Origin: Xenoacremonium recifei
Taxonomy: Eukaryota; Ascomycota; Sordariomycetes; Hypocreales; Nectriaceae
Length of the DNA: 60,604 nucleotides
Direction of reading: 5' to 3'
NCBI GenBank assembly: GCA_012184525.1
Contig: WOFQ01000095.1
Span: forward strand, 1-60,604
Shown: positions 10,736 through 24,368 of the stretch, piece after piece
Layout of the letters: every line of letters starts with the position of its first letter
How positions within the stretch are numbered: position 1 is the stretch's first letter
Translations under genes and position numbers: made by a program
Notes under the pieces: generated by a model
What the model was told of the DNA's origin: nothing
Databases searched by the model: none
Seen by the model: only the letters and a program-made list of their open reading frames with translations

Positions 10736-13700
10736 ATGGGGTCCAGCCAAGCGCGAGAAGCCCTGCGAGGCATCCGTATCTCCATCGACAGAGGAGGAAC
10801 TTTCACAGATGTAGGTCACTTTTTCTTGATTCCAATTCCTCTGTAAAATCACTTTCCTAACCTGGATCCTGACAGTGTGTTGCTACCATACCAGGCCAAG
10901 ATGACATAGTCATCAAGCTTCTATCGGTTGATCCCGGGAATTATCCTGATGCACCAGTCGAAGCAATCAGGAGAGTACTGGAGAAAGCCACTGGCAAGCT
11001 CTATCGCCGCGGAGAGAAGATCTCTTTACAGGGCGTGGGTGAGTTGGTATCTGTAAAAGACTCTGAAACTGGCATGGTAACCAGGCGTAGAGGCAATCCG
11101 CATGGGAACCACTGTAGCGACCAATGCGCTTCTTGAGAGAAAAGGCGAGCCTACGGTCTTAGTTGTTAGCAACGGCCTCAGAGTAAGTTATGTAAAACGT
11201 TGTAATCGCTTTAATTAATTCCTGTATTAGGACTTATTGCACATAGGAAATCAGTCACGGCCTAAACTCTTTGACTTGGCAATTAATAAACCGGACGTTC
11301 TTTATTCGAAAGTCATTGAGGCACCGGAGCGGGTGACGCTCGAGTCCTGGACTGAAAGCAAAAGACGAGTCACAAGCGATCTAAGATCAGATTCGAGTCT
11401 GGTGAAGGGCGTCACCGGCGAGATCGTCCGAGTCCTTGAACCGCTAGGTGCGTGCTCAAATATTAAATCGCAAGAGTCAATCTCCATGAACCCCCCTGCT
11501 TATTTTTTGACGTTCATTAGATGTCGGAGCTATGAGACGATTGTTACAGGAGGCATACGATGAGGGTTACCGTTCTGTTGCAGTATGCCTTATGCATAGC
11601 TTCACGTTCCGAGCCCACGAAGAAGCAGTTGGTAAAATTGCTTCCTCTATCGGTTTCACACATATCTCCCTTAGCGCAACTATTTCTCCAGTTGTCAAGG
11701 TTGTCCCACGAAGTCACTCATCCACTGCCGATGCTTATCTCACCCCGGAGATCAAGCGTTATATAGCAAGCTTTGAATCAGGTTTCAAAGACCTGAGAAC
11801 GAGCGGGTGTCGTTGCGAATTTATGCAGAGCGATGGGGGTCTGGTTGAGTTCACTGGTCTCTCGGGCCTTCGATCCATTCTATCCGGTCCCGCTGGCGGA
11901 GTCGTGGGCTATTCAAAGACATCCTACGATGAAGTTGACAAAACACCGGTAATAGGGTTTGATATGGGAGGGACTAGTACGGATGTTTCAAGGTATGGTC
12001 AGACTTAGGCCCTTCGCCAACCAGACTGGACCTTGTGACTACGTGCTGAACTCGAGACAGATTTGCAGGTGACTACGAACATGTATTTGAAACAACCACA
12101 GCCGGTGTCGTCGTCCAGAGCCCTCAATTGGACATCAATACAGTCGCTGCTGGCGGTGGCAGCATCCTCAGTTGGGAAAGCGGCATGTTCAAAGTTGGCC
12201 CAGAGAGCGCATCCTCCAATCCAGGTCCCGCGTGCTACCGCAAGGGGGGTCCACTTACAGTCACAGATGCAAACCTCATCTTGGGTCGTTTGCAGCCGGA
12301 ATTCTTTCCTAAGATATTTGGACCTAATGAAGATCAATCTCTCGATATGGAGATTAGCAGAAGGCTCTTCGAAGATCTTACAGCCGGAATAAACAAAGAA
12401 GTTGAGCCAAAGCTGAGTGTGGAGCAGGTTGCTCTCGGGTATGTAAACTGTATTATTATTCTGCCTTTCTCCTTCTATCATCGTCTGAGGTGCCCTGTTT
12501 GGGGCTCAAGCAGGATGTCCTAGCCATTGACTTGGTTCACTCTCTCGTCAAGCGGGCGGCTAATATAGGTGCAGCTTTTTAGATGTTGCAAATGAGGCAA
12601 TGTGTCGACCTATACGTACCTTGACCGAAGCTAAAGGGCACGATGCTAGCCGGCACAATCTTGCTAGCTTTGGTGGTGCTGGTGGCCAGCATGCTTGTGA
12701 TATTTCCACCACTCTTGGAATTTCTCGTGTGTTGATCCATAAATACTCATCCATCCTATCGGCCCATGGTATGGCAATGGCGGACCTAGTCCATGAGGAG
12801 CGCAGTCCATCAGCGGTCGTCTTCACTGAAGAAGCTCTTCCGCAAATGATGGAAGAGCTGGATAGATTGCAACTTGAATCAGCGAAACATCTATCGCGCC
12901 AGAAGATTCCACAATCTCAGATTGTCTCCGAGAGATATCTCAATTTGCGTTTCCATGGAAGCGACACCGCATTGATGGTCCAGCAAAAGACTGATGTTCC
13001 TGACGGAGCATTTTTGGAGACCTTCAGAAAGGCACATCAACAACAATTCGGATTCCTGCCAAGTGGACGTGACATCATTATTGACGATGTTCGAGTCCGG
13101 TCAATTGGGAAAAGCAGCATTCCCAAGGAAGTAAGCTGGGCAAAAGAGTTTGCCACGGCGTCAGCAGCAGCGGTGTCACCACAAGCCAGCACGACAAGGC
13201 AGACATTCTTCAAGGGAGAGGGATGGTGTCGGACTCCGCTGTTCCATCTTTCACAGCTACCATTATACTCTACAATTTCTGGCCCAGCCATCATTCTGGA
13301 TAACACACAGACTATCGTTGTGATGCCCCAGTGCATTGCAACGGTCCTCTCAAGCATGATTGTTATTGACGTGAAAACAGTCCAGCGGGAGCCTTTATCA
13401 TCGGTTAAAGCAGATCCAATCCAACTTTCTATTTTTGGCCATCGATTCATGGGTGTTGCGGAGCAGATGGGTCGCGCTCTCCAGAAAACAAGTGTCAGTA
13501 CGAACATCAAAGAAAGACTGGACTTCTCATGCACGGTATTTTCTGCAGATGGAGGACTTGTTGCGAACGCTCCCCATGTTCCGGCAATGGTTAGTAAACG
13601 CTTTCCTGTTATTTCATAGGAAAGGCGACTAATTACACCTGGAATAGATCGGGAGTATGGCGTTTGCGGTGAAGTGGCAGATTGAGCATTGGGACGGCAA

Positions 13701-15427
13701 TTTAAGTCCTGGAGATGTGATTTTGTCTAATGCGCCAGGTAAGAGGATACTGATTGCTCCAAGAACTTTTTAAACTCTACTTTGGGCTCATTAAACCTGA
13801 CTTTGTTGTAGAATGTGGTGGTACTCACTTGCCGGACTTGACTGTTATTACGCCTATATTTGACGAGGATGGCCAAAAGATAATTTTCTGGACGGCGTCG
13901 CGAGGTCACCACGCTGATGTAAGTGACTCAAGGCGACTTTTCTCAACTGAATGAGCAGCGTTAGAGGCAGGAAATCGCTAACATCGACAGATTGGTGGCA
14001 CTCTGCCGGGATCCATGCCTCCCAATTCAAAGGAGCTGTGGGAGGAAGGCGCCGTCATAAAGGCTTTCAAAGTAGTCGAGAATGGTCAGTTCAGGGAAGA
14101 CGAACTGATAAATCTTCTCATGGCACCTTCAAAGTTGTCTGGATGCCAAGGAACGCGGTGTCTCCGAGATAATATCTCTGATATCAAAGCACAAGCTGCC
14201 GCGAACTACCGTGGTAGTCAACTAATTCATGGCCTTATCAAAGACTATGGTCTCGATGTCGTACAGTTCTACAGTAAGTCTGGAACCGTTTTTAGATCTA
14301 GTGACAGACCCCAGCGGTTGACTTGATATTACTAGTGGACGAAATCCAGGGTGCAGCAGAAAGAGCAGTGAGAGACATGCTCAAGACTATCTTTGTTCGT
14401 ACCAATGGGTTACCTCTTAATGCTGTAGATCATATGGACGACGGCACTCCAATCCAGCTAAAAGTAACAATCAACCCATCCGACGGTGGAGCAATTTTCG
14501 ACTTTGAAGGGACAGGCCCTGAAGCATATGGTAAGTGTTCTCTCTATACTTACTTTCCCGATGATCTCAATTACTGAATTCCTGGAAGGAAATTGGAATG
14601 CGCCAATTGCGATCTGCCATTCGTCAATTATTTTTGCTCTTCGCTGCATGGTCAATATGGAGATCCCACTGAACCAGGGCGCAATTAGGCCCATCAACGT
14701 CCGCATCCCCGAAAATTCGCTGCTCCGCCCCTCAGAGGAAGCTGCCGTTTGCGCAGGCAATGTCCTCACATCCCAGCGTATTGTTGATGTGATTTTCAAA
14801 GCTTTTGGGGCCATGGCAGCCAGTCAGGGATGCATGAATAACCTGACTTTCGGCATTGATGAAGAAGATGACCCCGATAACGCTTTTGGGTACTACGAAA
14901 CCATCTGTGGTGGCTCAGGAGGTGGCCCAGAATGGAGAGGAACCAGCGGTGTCCATACTAACATGACAAATACCCGAATTACCGACCCAGAGATCCTGGA
15001 AAGGAGATATCCAGTTATATTGAGACAGTTTTGTCTCCGTAACGGAAGTGGAGGCAATGGATTTAATCCGGGCGGCGACGGTATCGTTCGAGATATCGAG
15101 TTCCGCATTCCTACCAAAGTTTCCATCTTAAGCGAGAGAAGAACATTTGCGCCGTATGGGCTCCACGGAGGTCAAGATGGGAAGAGAGGCCGGAATCTAT
15201 GGATTAAGAAGACTGGCAGAGTGGTCAACCTTGGCGGGAAGAACACTGCGAGGATGGATGCTGGAGATAGGATTGTCATCGAGTCCCCAGGTGGCGGAGG
15301 CTGGGGATCACCGGAAGACTACGGCTTAATTTCCACATCCGGTAACATTAATGCGGCGAAACAGTCTTTCATTGCTGTGGCAAACGGTACGGTGGACATG
15401 ATCCAGTCCATGGGTGAATCAGCATAG
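10736..15427 (+). CDS. 5-oxoprolinase / hydantoinase (fused HyuA-HyuB)
   Basis: Twelve exons join in frame to 1310 aa, the length of eukaryotic ATP-dependent 5-oxoprolinases. Exons: 10736-10810, 10876-11038, 11085-11182, 11231-11447, 11521-11992, 12061-12438, 12575-13589, 13648-13738, 13812-13918, 13991-14273, 14336-14530, 14589-15427. Residues 15-25 (ISIDRGGTFTD) and the later FDMGGTSTDVSR are the two phosphate-binding loops of the actin-like HyuA half. NPGPACYRKGG, FGGAGGQHAC and HKYSSILSAHG are family landmarks. The HyuB half starts around residue 735 and ends in the glycine-rich ESPGGGGWG. Known members hydrolyse 5-oxoproline to glutamate with ATP, or open related lactam or hydantoin rings. 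The 46-bp second intron is very short. Substrate here is unproven; the surroundings favour a lactam-containing pathway intermediate. Confidence 0.93.
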
Positions 15428-16386
15428 ACATTCCGAAGAGTCGATGGCGGCTACCAATATATCATAGTAGTGTTATAATAGAGACTTTTGTGCGCCCAAA
15501 TTCTCAAATCCTCTCGAGCGGCTTCTTATTCACCTTCCCACCTGTTATCAGAGGTATAGCCTGTCACAAATTGGAAACAATGGACTTTATGGGGGCAAAT
15601 TTCATCGAATTGGGAAATGAAGAATCCCATAACGACATGCATAGTCTTAGTATCACATCCTACTGCATACTCTCGAGTGCTGTAGTCTCTCAACAATAGA
15701 ACACCTATGGGACGTGGAGTTTTGCCCACTTTCTGCTGCTAAGTACGCAAAGCTAATTATATCCTCCGATCAGCCAATGCTCATTTTTTGTTTAGAGCCT
15801 ATAGCTGTTCTATTTGCTAAAAGAATACGGTGTCCCACATGGAGATTTCCGATCTCGTTTTCTTAAAGTTGCTGCTGATAGCTTTGGATTAATAACGTGC
15901 GTGGTTCTCACAACCAAGAACTCTTGACGGGAGAAAGCGTGCAATTAGACATAGACATTATAATCTCTGAACTACACCCAAGAAGTTTGTCGATGCCGAA
16001 ACCGGAAACACACTATCTTCTGCGTATGACTGGTGATTTTGGGAAGCGGTGCTCCAACGCATGTCCCAAATCCTATGCGGAGCTCCTCGTCGATCCTCCT
16101 TCTGTTTAGCGCAGAAATTGACAGTCTAGGGATGCAACACCTGACAATGGTTGAGCTCCAATGACGGGACAAAACAATCGAGACGAAAAGAGCGCAATGT
16201 AGTGATCACGTTGGCGCACGCGCATCGTCATTCCAGGGTCGGTCGTTATTCAGGCTTGATGGCTATATATTGTTTGCCCGTCAAGGAAACTGGCTGGCCA
16301 CCTCAAAAGATTTAGCTCCCAGCAGAACCCCGTTACCACAGACGCATTATCTCTATCCAATTTCCAACCAAATTAATTACCTCGCA
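15428..16386. other. Intergenic region upstream of the 2OG oxygenase
   Basis: No gene is supported in these 959 bases. The distal part holds several unrelated short frames. The proximal part serves as promoter of the oxygenase gene and contains a TATA-like element at 16264-16270. Confidence 0.4.
16264..16270 (+). promoter_or_regulatory. TATA-like element of the 2OG oxygenase gene
   Basis: TATATAT lies 117-123 bases before the predicted ATG at 16387, in otherwise GC-balanced DNA. Position and sequence fit a fungal TATA box, but no transcript start is known. Confidence 0.4.
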
Positions 16387-17755
16387 ATGGCTGCCAACAT
16401 CGACCTCCTCCCACGTTACGCTTTGCCCGAGCCATCGAAGGAGGAGTGTAAGTCGTGATCTTGCAATGTAGTATCCTCACAAGCTGACAGAACCTTCAAC
16501 AGTGGATTACGTTGATCTCATCAACCTCGACCTCTCCAAATTCGATAGTCCGGTCGGTCGTAAAGAGCTGGCCCGAGACCTTTATAATGCAGCAACTGGC
16601 TACGGATTCTTAACTTTGACGAATCATGGGATCTCCAACGAGACATACATGCGCCAGATGAGAATATCTAACGCGATGATGACTCTGTCGCCGGATGAAA
16701 AGGCGCCCTATGAGGGTGGGTTGACCAAGAACTTGAGTATTGATTCTGAAGACTGATGTGTTACAATAGTGACCCCAGCAGAGGATGCCCGCGGACTTTA
16801 CGTCGGCTACAAACCCGCTGGCCCTCTAGGACACAAGGGAGGATTTCCCAAACAATTGGATCATTACAATATTCTGGTCCATGACCCAAAAAACCGGCCG
16901 CATCCTGAAATAATGAGGCCTTTCCTCCAGGAAACATATGATGTTATGCATCAGATCCGGAACGATGTCCTCACAAAACTGCTGAAGCTCATGGCCGACA
17001 TTCTGGAAATCCCGGAAGAGACAGTTCTCTCAACACACGCACCGGGTGGCTCTAAGACTGAGTATATTCGTTATGTAAGTACGCTGTTTTCTTGTGTTAA
17101 TTGATCACTTCTAAAAGGGTGACCATTTGAAGCAAAGAAACTGGGGTTAACGAGAATATACTAGATGATGTGCGAACCTCGGTCGAAGGAGGAGAGCGAA
17201 AAGTACCGTGATATCTTTCTTTCAGGACACACCGACTGGGGTACCTGGACGTTTCTGTTTTCGCAGCCCATCGCCGCTCTGCAAGTTCTCTGCCATCATA
17301 CCGGCAGATACCGATGGGTGAAGCATCAGCCCAACGGTCTAGTCGTAAACTTTGGCGAGGCCTTGGAACGACTAACAGGAGGTCTATTCAAAGCAACTGT
17401 CCACCGTGTTGTACAGCCTCCTGTTGATCAACGTCATTTGCGCCGCATCGGAGTCATCTACTTCGCTCGTCCTGCCGATGATCGAGAGCTTGTCCCGATC
17501 CAGAATTCACCCCTCCTGGAGCGTTTGCACGCGGATAAGCCAATCGATGAACGCGTTTTCTGCATGGCGGACTATTTGGATGCTCGTAAACACGGATGGA
17601 AGAGGTACGAGTTTGATCTTGACCGCCCCCGAGATGAATCCAAGCATGCCGATTTCTTCGATGGCGAGTATTTCGATCCGCAAGGCCATAAGAGTCTGGG
17701 TAAATTCGACAATGTACCCAGAGTCAAGTACACGATCCCGACACTGAGCATGTGA
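16387..17755 (+). CDS. 2-oxoglutarate/Fe(II)-dependent oxygenase (isopenicillin N synthase-like)
   Basis: Four exons (16387-16447, 16503-16715, 16770-17074, 17165-17755) give 389 aa. The N-terminal DIOX_N part includes GYGFLTLTNHGI, typical of the family. The double-stranded beta-helix core shows the iron triad H215-T-D217 (SGHTDWGTWT) and H273 (TVHRVV), with arginines R286/R287 in the HLRRIGV segment where the 2-oxoglutarate carboxylate usually binds. Such enzymes hydroxylate, desaturate or cyclise small molecules in the cytosol. The second intron has the donor GTGGGT. Specific substrate cannot be read. It lies directly before a permease gene on the same strand, though 1.2 kb apart. Confidence 0.9.
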
Positions 17756-18999
17756 AGAATGTTCACGTCTTCGTCTCAGACATTGGAGCTGGGCTGCAAG
17801 ATGGTAGAGTAGCAATCCTAGAGCTCCAGAGGATGGATGCATGTGGAAGCTTTTTTCTTCCCAGTTTAACTCTTGGAGGATTTTGTCATGATATGGGGAA
17901 CCGCGTCGCTTTCTTCACGTTATATTTTCACTCCCTAGGGCACTTCTTTCATTGATTTCCAATGACTACTCTCATTTAATCGTGAGCTCTTGATCACCGC
18001 CAGGAGCATGCCATATTCTAACCTCCATTCGTGATTTTCTTATTCTTCTCTCGACCCTTATTCAGTATACAGCGAGAGTATTACCTTCAGTGATGAATTA
18101 AAGCCTTCTCTCTACTCCCAATCTGGCCTTCAATCGTGAGCCAAAAGTTTAGTGGATTCAACGATAATAAGACCAAATCATAATTTAACTTTGTAGTGAT
18201 ATAGAGTGCCATGCATTCTAAGACCTCTACCTACAATCATACCGTATTACATTCGAGAAGTAATGTCAAGTCGCCCTTTTAGAGACAACGTATGACCGCG
18301 CTATCTGTTGAGGAATAAGTGCAAGCATAGAAATTGACAAGCAAGGTGACCTTTTTTTTATTTTTTATTTTGGCTGAGCATCATCAACCGGGTGTCCTGA
18401 GACTGGACTAAGTTAGCAACTTGTGAGCCTGATACAATGAATGAAGCGTCTCGGTACATTGCCGTTGATAAGTCTCAGCAGAACCATATGTGGGAGGACG
18501 CAATCTCGGAACCTCGCTAACGGAGCGGAGCACCACCGATGACGAACCAGTGTGATGTCATTGGGCTGTGTATCAACGTTCGCTTTATCCGGGTTTGTTG
18601 CGGGTGATTACGGTCTCCACAAGTGTAGCCTGGATCGGTTAGCGTTCTAACGTAGTTAAGGTATAGGAGGCTGCGGAGCGCCTCCCATTATCAGCAGAAC
18701 CCATGTAGAAGGCAGGATCTTGACTCGCATCTCACATCCAGCAGCATAGCTTTGATAAACCACGGACAACTGGTCAAAGCGCACGAGAGACGACAAGCAT
18801 ATCTTGGGACAGCCCGTCCCAGATTTCAAAAGATACAGTCTCTTTGGCGCTGCAGATACTCTTCTCCCACGCTTCCCAACCGGCCTTTTCTTATCGGCAA
18901 AGGTATTTTATCCAGAAAAGCATCACCTCATGTCACAAGAGCATCCACAGAAGTCAGCACAGACATAAGAGATATTTCAAAGCCAGGAAGGAAATCAAC
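17756..18999. other. Intergenic region, no supported gene
   Basis: These 1244 bases contain no frame with domain similarity. A polypyrimidine/poly-T tract lies near 18351-18371. An in-frame extension upstream of the permease ATG (from about 18844) has no ATG that fits better than the one at 19000, so I leave it out. Confidence 0.4.
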
Positions 19000-20671
19000 A
19001 TGTTCAAAAGAGTTCGAGAATACTTCGTGGGGGAGCCCAAGTCCTACATGGAAAGACGGCTCGTCCTCAAGCTTGACTTCTTTATTTTGACCTTCTGCTG
19101 TCTAGCCTACTTCGTGTAAGTATAGTCGCACATCATATGGTGGTGTACCGCTAACCATATTCAAGAAATTATCTTGACCGAAGCAATATCACCCAAGCCT
19201 ACGTGTCGGGGATGAAAGAAGATCTCAACTTTCAAGGAGCGGAATTGACTGTTGTCAACACAGTTTACTCTGTCGGCTACCTCCTGTCAGTAAATCCCCC
19301 CCGGACTTTAGCCACTGTATTTCTAATCCCTAGGCTAGTGGCATTATCCCCAACAGCGCCTTGCTCACGTACTTTCGCCCAAGAATCTTCTTTCCCATTA
19401 TGATATGCATCTGGGCAACATTTACCATGTGTACCGCTGCCGCTCGTCGTCCGCAAGATATTATGGGAATCCGCTTTTTTCAGGGATATGCAGAGTCGTG
19501 TATCTTTGCTGGAACTCACTATCTTCTCGGATCGTGGTACACAGAGAAGGAGTTAGGTAAACGCAGTGGAATATTCACCAGCTCTGGCCTTGCTGGAGGC
19601 ATGTTTGGTGGTTTCTTGCAAACCGGTATTCATAAGTCTATGAATGGTCTACAAGGTCTAGCTGGATGGCGCTGGCTGTTCATTGTAAGTCATCTACCAC
19701 GATATCGAAGGTTCTCATGGCTGACGATAGACCGAAGATCGACGGTATCATTACTCTTCCAGTTGCCTTATATGGTTTCTTTCTCTTTCCTGATGTCCCA
19801 GCCACCACCAACGCGCCCTACTTATCCACTGCCGAGAAAGAACTCGCCCGTGCCAGAGTTCCAATTGTTGAGACTGAGCCTATCCTCAAGGCATCCTTCT
19901 TGAAACGCTTATTCAAAACTTGGTACTTTTACGCCTTCGGGTTTCTCTGGGTCTTGGGCAACTGTTCCGAAGCATTCAGTTCTCAAACATTGTTCAACCT
20001 CTACTTGAAGTCGTCCCCAACCAAGACATACTCTGTGTATCAGCTTAACAATTACCCGACCGGTGTTCAAGCGCTGGGAATTGTTTCAACACTGCTCTGG
20101 GCTACCTACACTGATATTTATGGCCGCAGATGGATCACTGGTTACTACAATTCCGCCGTGGGATTGGCCACTTCAGCCATTATCTTGGCCCCATCCACTT
20201 CAACTGCGGGCATCTTCGGAGCTTATTACTGGGCGGGAACAATATATTGTTGCCAAGCAACGTTCTTTGCATGGGCTAACGATACAATGCGGGGCCAGCC
20301 TCCTACAGTTCGTGCGGTTGTGATTGGATTTATGAATTTCAGTGGCAACACGTTCCAGGCCTTTTGGCCGTTAATTTTCTATCGTGCAAATGATGCGCCG
20401 ATGTTTACAGTATGAGTTCCTTCCTCTTGCACCAATAATTTATGTACGGCTAACAACCAATTCTCAGCGTGGTATGTGGTGTATGATTGGAGTTTGTATT
20501 ACCCTGGCGGTCTGGGTCACGTATATGGTCATTCACGAGCATCGACACCAAACTTCTGGTAATATCCTAGAAGGTGTCCCAGACATCGTATCTCCCCCAC
20601 CGTTTACAGCGTCGGATCCTGGAGATGAACCTACTTTGCATGAAATCGCTGCCAACGGGAAAATGGCTTAA
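19000..20671 (+). CDS. MFS transporter, allantoate permease (Dal5-like) family
   Basis: Five exons (19000-19115, 19166-19285, 19339-19684, 19738-20409, 20468-20671) give 485 aa. After a short cytoplasmic N-terminus comes the family hallmark NYLDRSNI in the first loop. It is followed by the SVGYLL/GIIPNSALLTYFRP block, the WRWLFI segment and IDGIITLPVALYGFFLFPDVP. About twelve membrane segments are expected. This anion:cation symporter family imports organic anions such as allantoate, nicotinate, pantothenate or ureidosuccinate in fungi. Two of its four introns end in AAG rather than CAG or TAG (at 19165 and 19737). It is a plausible importer of an acidic substrate or breakdown product of the cluster. 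Confidence 0.9.
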
Positions 20672-21495
20672 AGTTCATTATGTTTGTCTGCTTGTAAAAT
20701 GCAGATAAATGGAGGGTTTTCGATGCTTTGCGTTTAGTTCTATGCGCCGTCATTTATCTTGTTGCTTTTTGATTAAATGTGCATTCAACTTCAGGAGAAC
20801 TTCAAAGCTTCCATATGGGGTGCCGACTCTCAAGCTTGAGAATACTGTTCCATTTAAAGGATTGCCTGTCTAGTATGAAATCTAGGCTTAATGATGGGAT
20901 ATGATATTGCGAGAAATCTAGATCCGTAGCATAGTCAGAAGGAATTACATTTAGACCACAAGCAATATACCAATGCATCGTGTTCCATGCATGAAGTTTA
21001 GCTTAGCGTTTGCCTGCTAATAGACACAATCAATGTCGCGCAAGTGTCACGAAGTGATTCGTATCTTAGCCCTACCCGCACTTACTCTGTACAGAACTAT
21101 CTTAAGTTGGATTCGTTCAGAGAAGATAGGAAGTATCCTGTGCCGGGCGGAGGATCCGTAGCCAATCGTCGACTGCTGATAACGCTTATCCATAGTTTGA
21201 TTTACCTAGCTTCGAACTACTTCGCTAACCGTATTTGGTTCATAAGGTAGATTGCTGATAAGGCCCCAGCAGGGAGGTCCGCAAAACAATACTAAGACGG
21301 ATTAGGTTGTACTACTACTTATCTCCTTGATTGAAGTGAGGGGGATGGACGGATCAATGCCGACATTCTACAGTCCTTCAACGCTCCTATTAAGGAAAAT
21401 TTCGACAGTATTCAGTGGTTCAAATATTCCCACACACTGAGCCTGACTACTTAACTCTAGGACATACATCCCTTGGCAAGGGGGACCACGCAAAA
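20672..21495. other. Intergenic region before the C2H2 regulator
   Basis: No gene is supported in these 824 bases; short frames near 21044-21250 have no recognisable similarity. An apparent upstream extension of the regulator starts with GTG at 21415, not ATG, and is not used. Confidence 0.4.
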
Positions 21496-24247
21496 ATGAC
21501 CTTAGAGCCCCCGGGATTTCTTCAGACTCCTATGGCATCGGAAGTGTTAGGCGCGTCGGAGCAGGCAGCCCCTCCAGCACCTCCGTCACGAAATTCCTTG
21601 AGACCGTTTGCATGCCCAGCTTGCCCGAGTCGCTTCACTAGACAGGTTCATCCCTCACGAGGTAATATGGAGTCGCATACTGATAATCTATAGGAAAATC
21701 TCAATAGGCACACACGCTCAGGTGAGAGTGAACCTCAATCACAGTCCCAGAGGTAATCCAACTAGGCTTATAAATCTCAGTTCACCAGGAGTCCAACATT
21801 CGGCCTTTCCCTTGCCCACATTGTGATGCATCGTTTTCACGCAGGTGAGGCTCATATTGACCTTCGGACACGCATGATAAAGACAGCTTTTTGATGTACT
21901 GGCCACAGTGACTTGAGGAAGCGCCATGTTAAGAAAACACACATCTTCAGTACTTCCTCAACGAGACGACCCGATAACGTGTCTTCTCAGCCTGATGTTG
22001 CTCGCAGCGACTTGGAAGTAGTACCCGAGGCCGATGCCTCTGCGTCGGAGGCCCATCAAAAGTCCTCAGAGCCTGAGAGGCATCAGCGCGAAAGCTCCTT
22101 CTCGTCGCAAAGCAATATTTCTTGGATGTTCCGGATGCCACAGTATATCTCCTCTTACTTTGAGGAGTTTCAGCCTATGTTTCCCATGCTTCACCAGCCT
22201 ACGATCGATCTGTCGAAAACAGCGGAACCGCTTCTTCAGGCTGTTGCATGCATCGGCGCTGTTTGTCATCCTAATCGTGACGATAAGCTCTGTCGGGCTC
22301 TTTTCGATAACGGCTATGAATCTCTCTCCAGAATAGTAAGATTACTAGCTGCGGGATGAAACGTAGTCTTATCTGACACAGACCGGTGCAGCTTCGAGAC
22401 GATCATTCTAGGTTCAGAGAAATTTGGGTCCTTCAAGCTTATGTACTGTTCGAATACTACGCAATCTACAGCTGTCAGCAGGACCTTTTCCCTAAAGCCT
22501 TAGAAATCCATCGGCGCGTCATCGACGCCATACGGGAATTCCAGCTATTACAAGACGCTTGCTCTCTTCGAGATGATGCTGCCGAACATGGACTCTCCGC
22601 TCCTCACTGCGACGAAGGCGCCATCATCCACGGAGTGAGCCCAGGAAGTGGAGGACACTCTGAAGAAAGTCAATGGAGAGGTTTTATTAGACAAGAGTCC
22701 CATAAAAGGGGAGTATTTCGATCTCATATTATGAATCTCGATTGTTCTAATGCTGACGTTCTGAAATCCAGAGTTATCTATGCAATCTACTACATGGACG
22801 CTCAACTAGCCATTAGCTGCAACTTCCGGCCTTCCCTATCTGCATTAGAAATTAAACACGAACTCCCTTGCGCCGATAGCCTTTGGTCCGCACCAAATCC
22901 CATGACATGGAGCCTGTTGTCTCAAACTCAGTTGTCTTCACTGAATATCAACGAGGAAGACGATGATAAGGGGACTACGATGCCCCGACCAGCTTCTGGT
23001 GATCTTTACGAATGCTTAATGCATCTGATTCACCCAAATAGAGGCGCTCCGCAGCATCTCGGACTTCTCTGGAATTCACCATTTGCTTGTCTTATGCTTA
23101 TTTTGCAAATGCAGATGATGGTCCGTGATCTTACTCTTGCGAGCGTTTTCTTCTACGCCAACGTCACGATGAGCTTCAACCCACCTGCCACGAGACGAAA
23201 TTTGTAAGGGGATGATAATTTAATAAACTCGTACGATTTTAAATTCCATACTAACAGAGCACACTAGATCAATTATTTCCGAGGAGAACCGCGCCCAAAT
23301 TTTCCAAGCCCTTCATACATTAGCTGGTAAGAAAAACAAATAATCGAATATTTGAGTAGCCCGGTGATTCCAGTGATCTAATTATATGCAATAGACCTGA
23401 TTCCAAAATTAAGCACCCTCGGATACATGCGAGATTTCGGACGAAGTCCGATGGGTGGCGGTCCAATGGGGCTTGATGAGCTTGGAGACCATCTCGAGCA
23501 CAGATCTTTGTGGCATTCCGTTTGGATCGCTTGGCACTATACTGCCATGACTTTAACCCACCAAGATGCCCTGTTGACTACTGGGATTGTGGAATATGGT
23601 CTACCTACAGCCCTCTCCAGTAAGTTTGTCTTTGTAGTCTGCTTCATTCCTACAGAGCACTGATTTCTTAATAGCTCACTGGGAACTAGGAAAGCCCCGG
23701 GCTAAGTATCAACGAGACGTTTACTCAGACAGAGACGTCATTCGAATCGTAAGTCCTAAGTCCTCAGAGCGATCCCTTGACAATGTTGGAATTGATTAAA
23801 TTGCAGGTGGACCACTTGGAGCACTTAATTGGATTACTAAACTCTCCTCCTGTTAGAGCTGATGCTGGCAATCAATGCCAAGAAGATCCATTCATCACGA
23901 TGTTAGCTTTCAAATCTTGTATCATGGGATGGCGTGTCGTTCGGCTCATGTCCCTGAGCATTGAGCACTCATCCCGAGCTAATTCCATCAACTCAAGACC
24001 TAACATCTATACTGCATCTGCTAGAATTATTCTAGGGCGTGTTATGGATGCGATAACAACAAATCTTGACCAAAGTAGTCAGATCAACTTATCACGACCA
24101 AATTTTGAGACTTTTGAATTTGAGTCGAGAGACTATGACTCTGAGTATCTTGAGTGGGCTCGCGGAATATTTTCATTGAGGAGTATTTGGGCTAGTGGAG
24201 CATGGATGGTCATAGTGTTTCAAGAGTCGTTGGGAGAGTATTCATAA
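21496..24247 (+). CDS. C2H2 zinc-finger transcription factor with fungal_trans domain
   Basis: Nine exons (21496-21645, 21694-21721, 21781-21844, 21909-22335, 22392-23203, 23268-23326, 23395-23619, 23675-23748, 23807-24247) join in frame to 759 aa. Two classical fingers lie near the N-terminus. Finger 1 has C40, C43, H56, H61, and finger 2 has C71, C74, H87, H92. They are encoded across three tiny exons, and both fingers are interrupted by introns. A serine- and glutamate-rich linker follows. The middle region, with YFEEFQPMFPMLHQPT and LQAVACIGA, matches the fungal-specific transcription factor (middle homology) domain. It is most likely a nuclear regulator of neighbouring genes. The 22391 and 23267 acceptors were chosen because only they keep the frame. 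Confidence 0.85.
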
Positions 24248-24368
24248 CCTCGCGGTCTTGTTTAAATAGGTTATAACCATATATTCCGTGTTATTGAGCC
24301 AATTAAATTAATTTCACTAATCTACCAGCAAAGATAAGTGTGACTTTCGCAAGGCTTCAAGTTGATTA

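Noticed and set aside
13037..13534. 165-codon minus-strand frame
   Set aside because: Shadow of the large exon 7 of the oxoprolinase gene.
21415..21495. N-terminal extension of the C2H2 regulator
   Set aside because: Begins with GTG, which is not a usual start in fungi; the first suitable ATG is at 21496.
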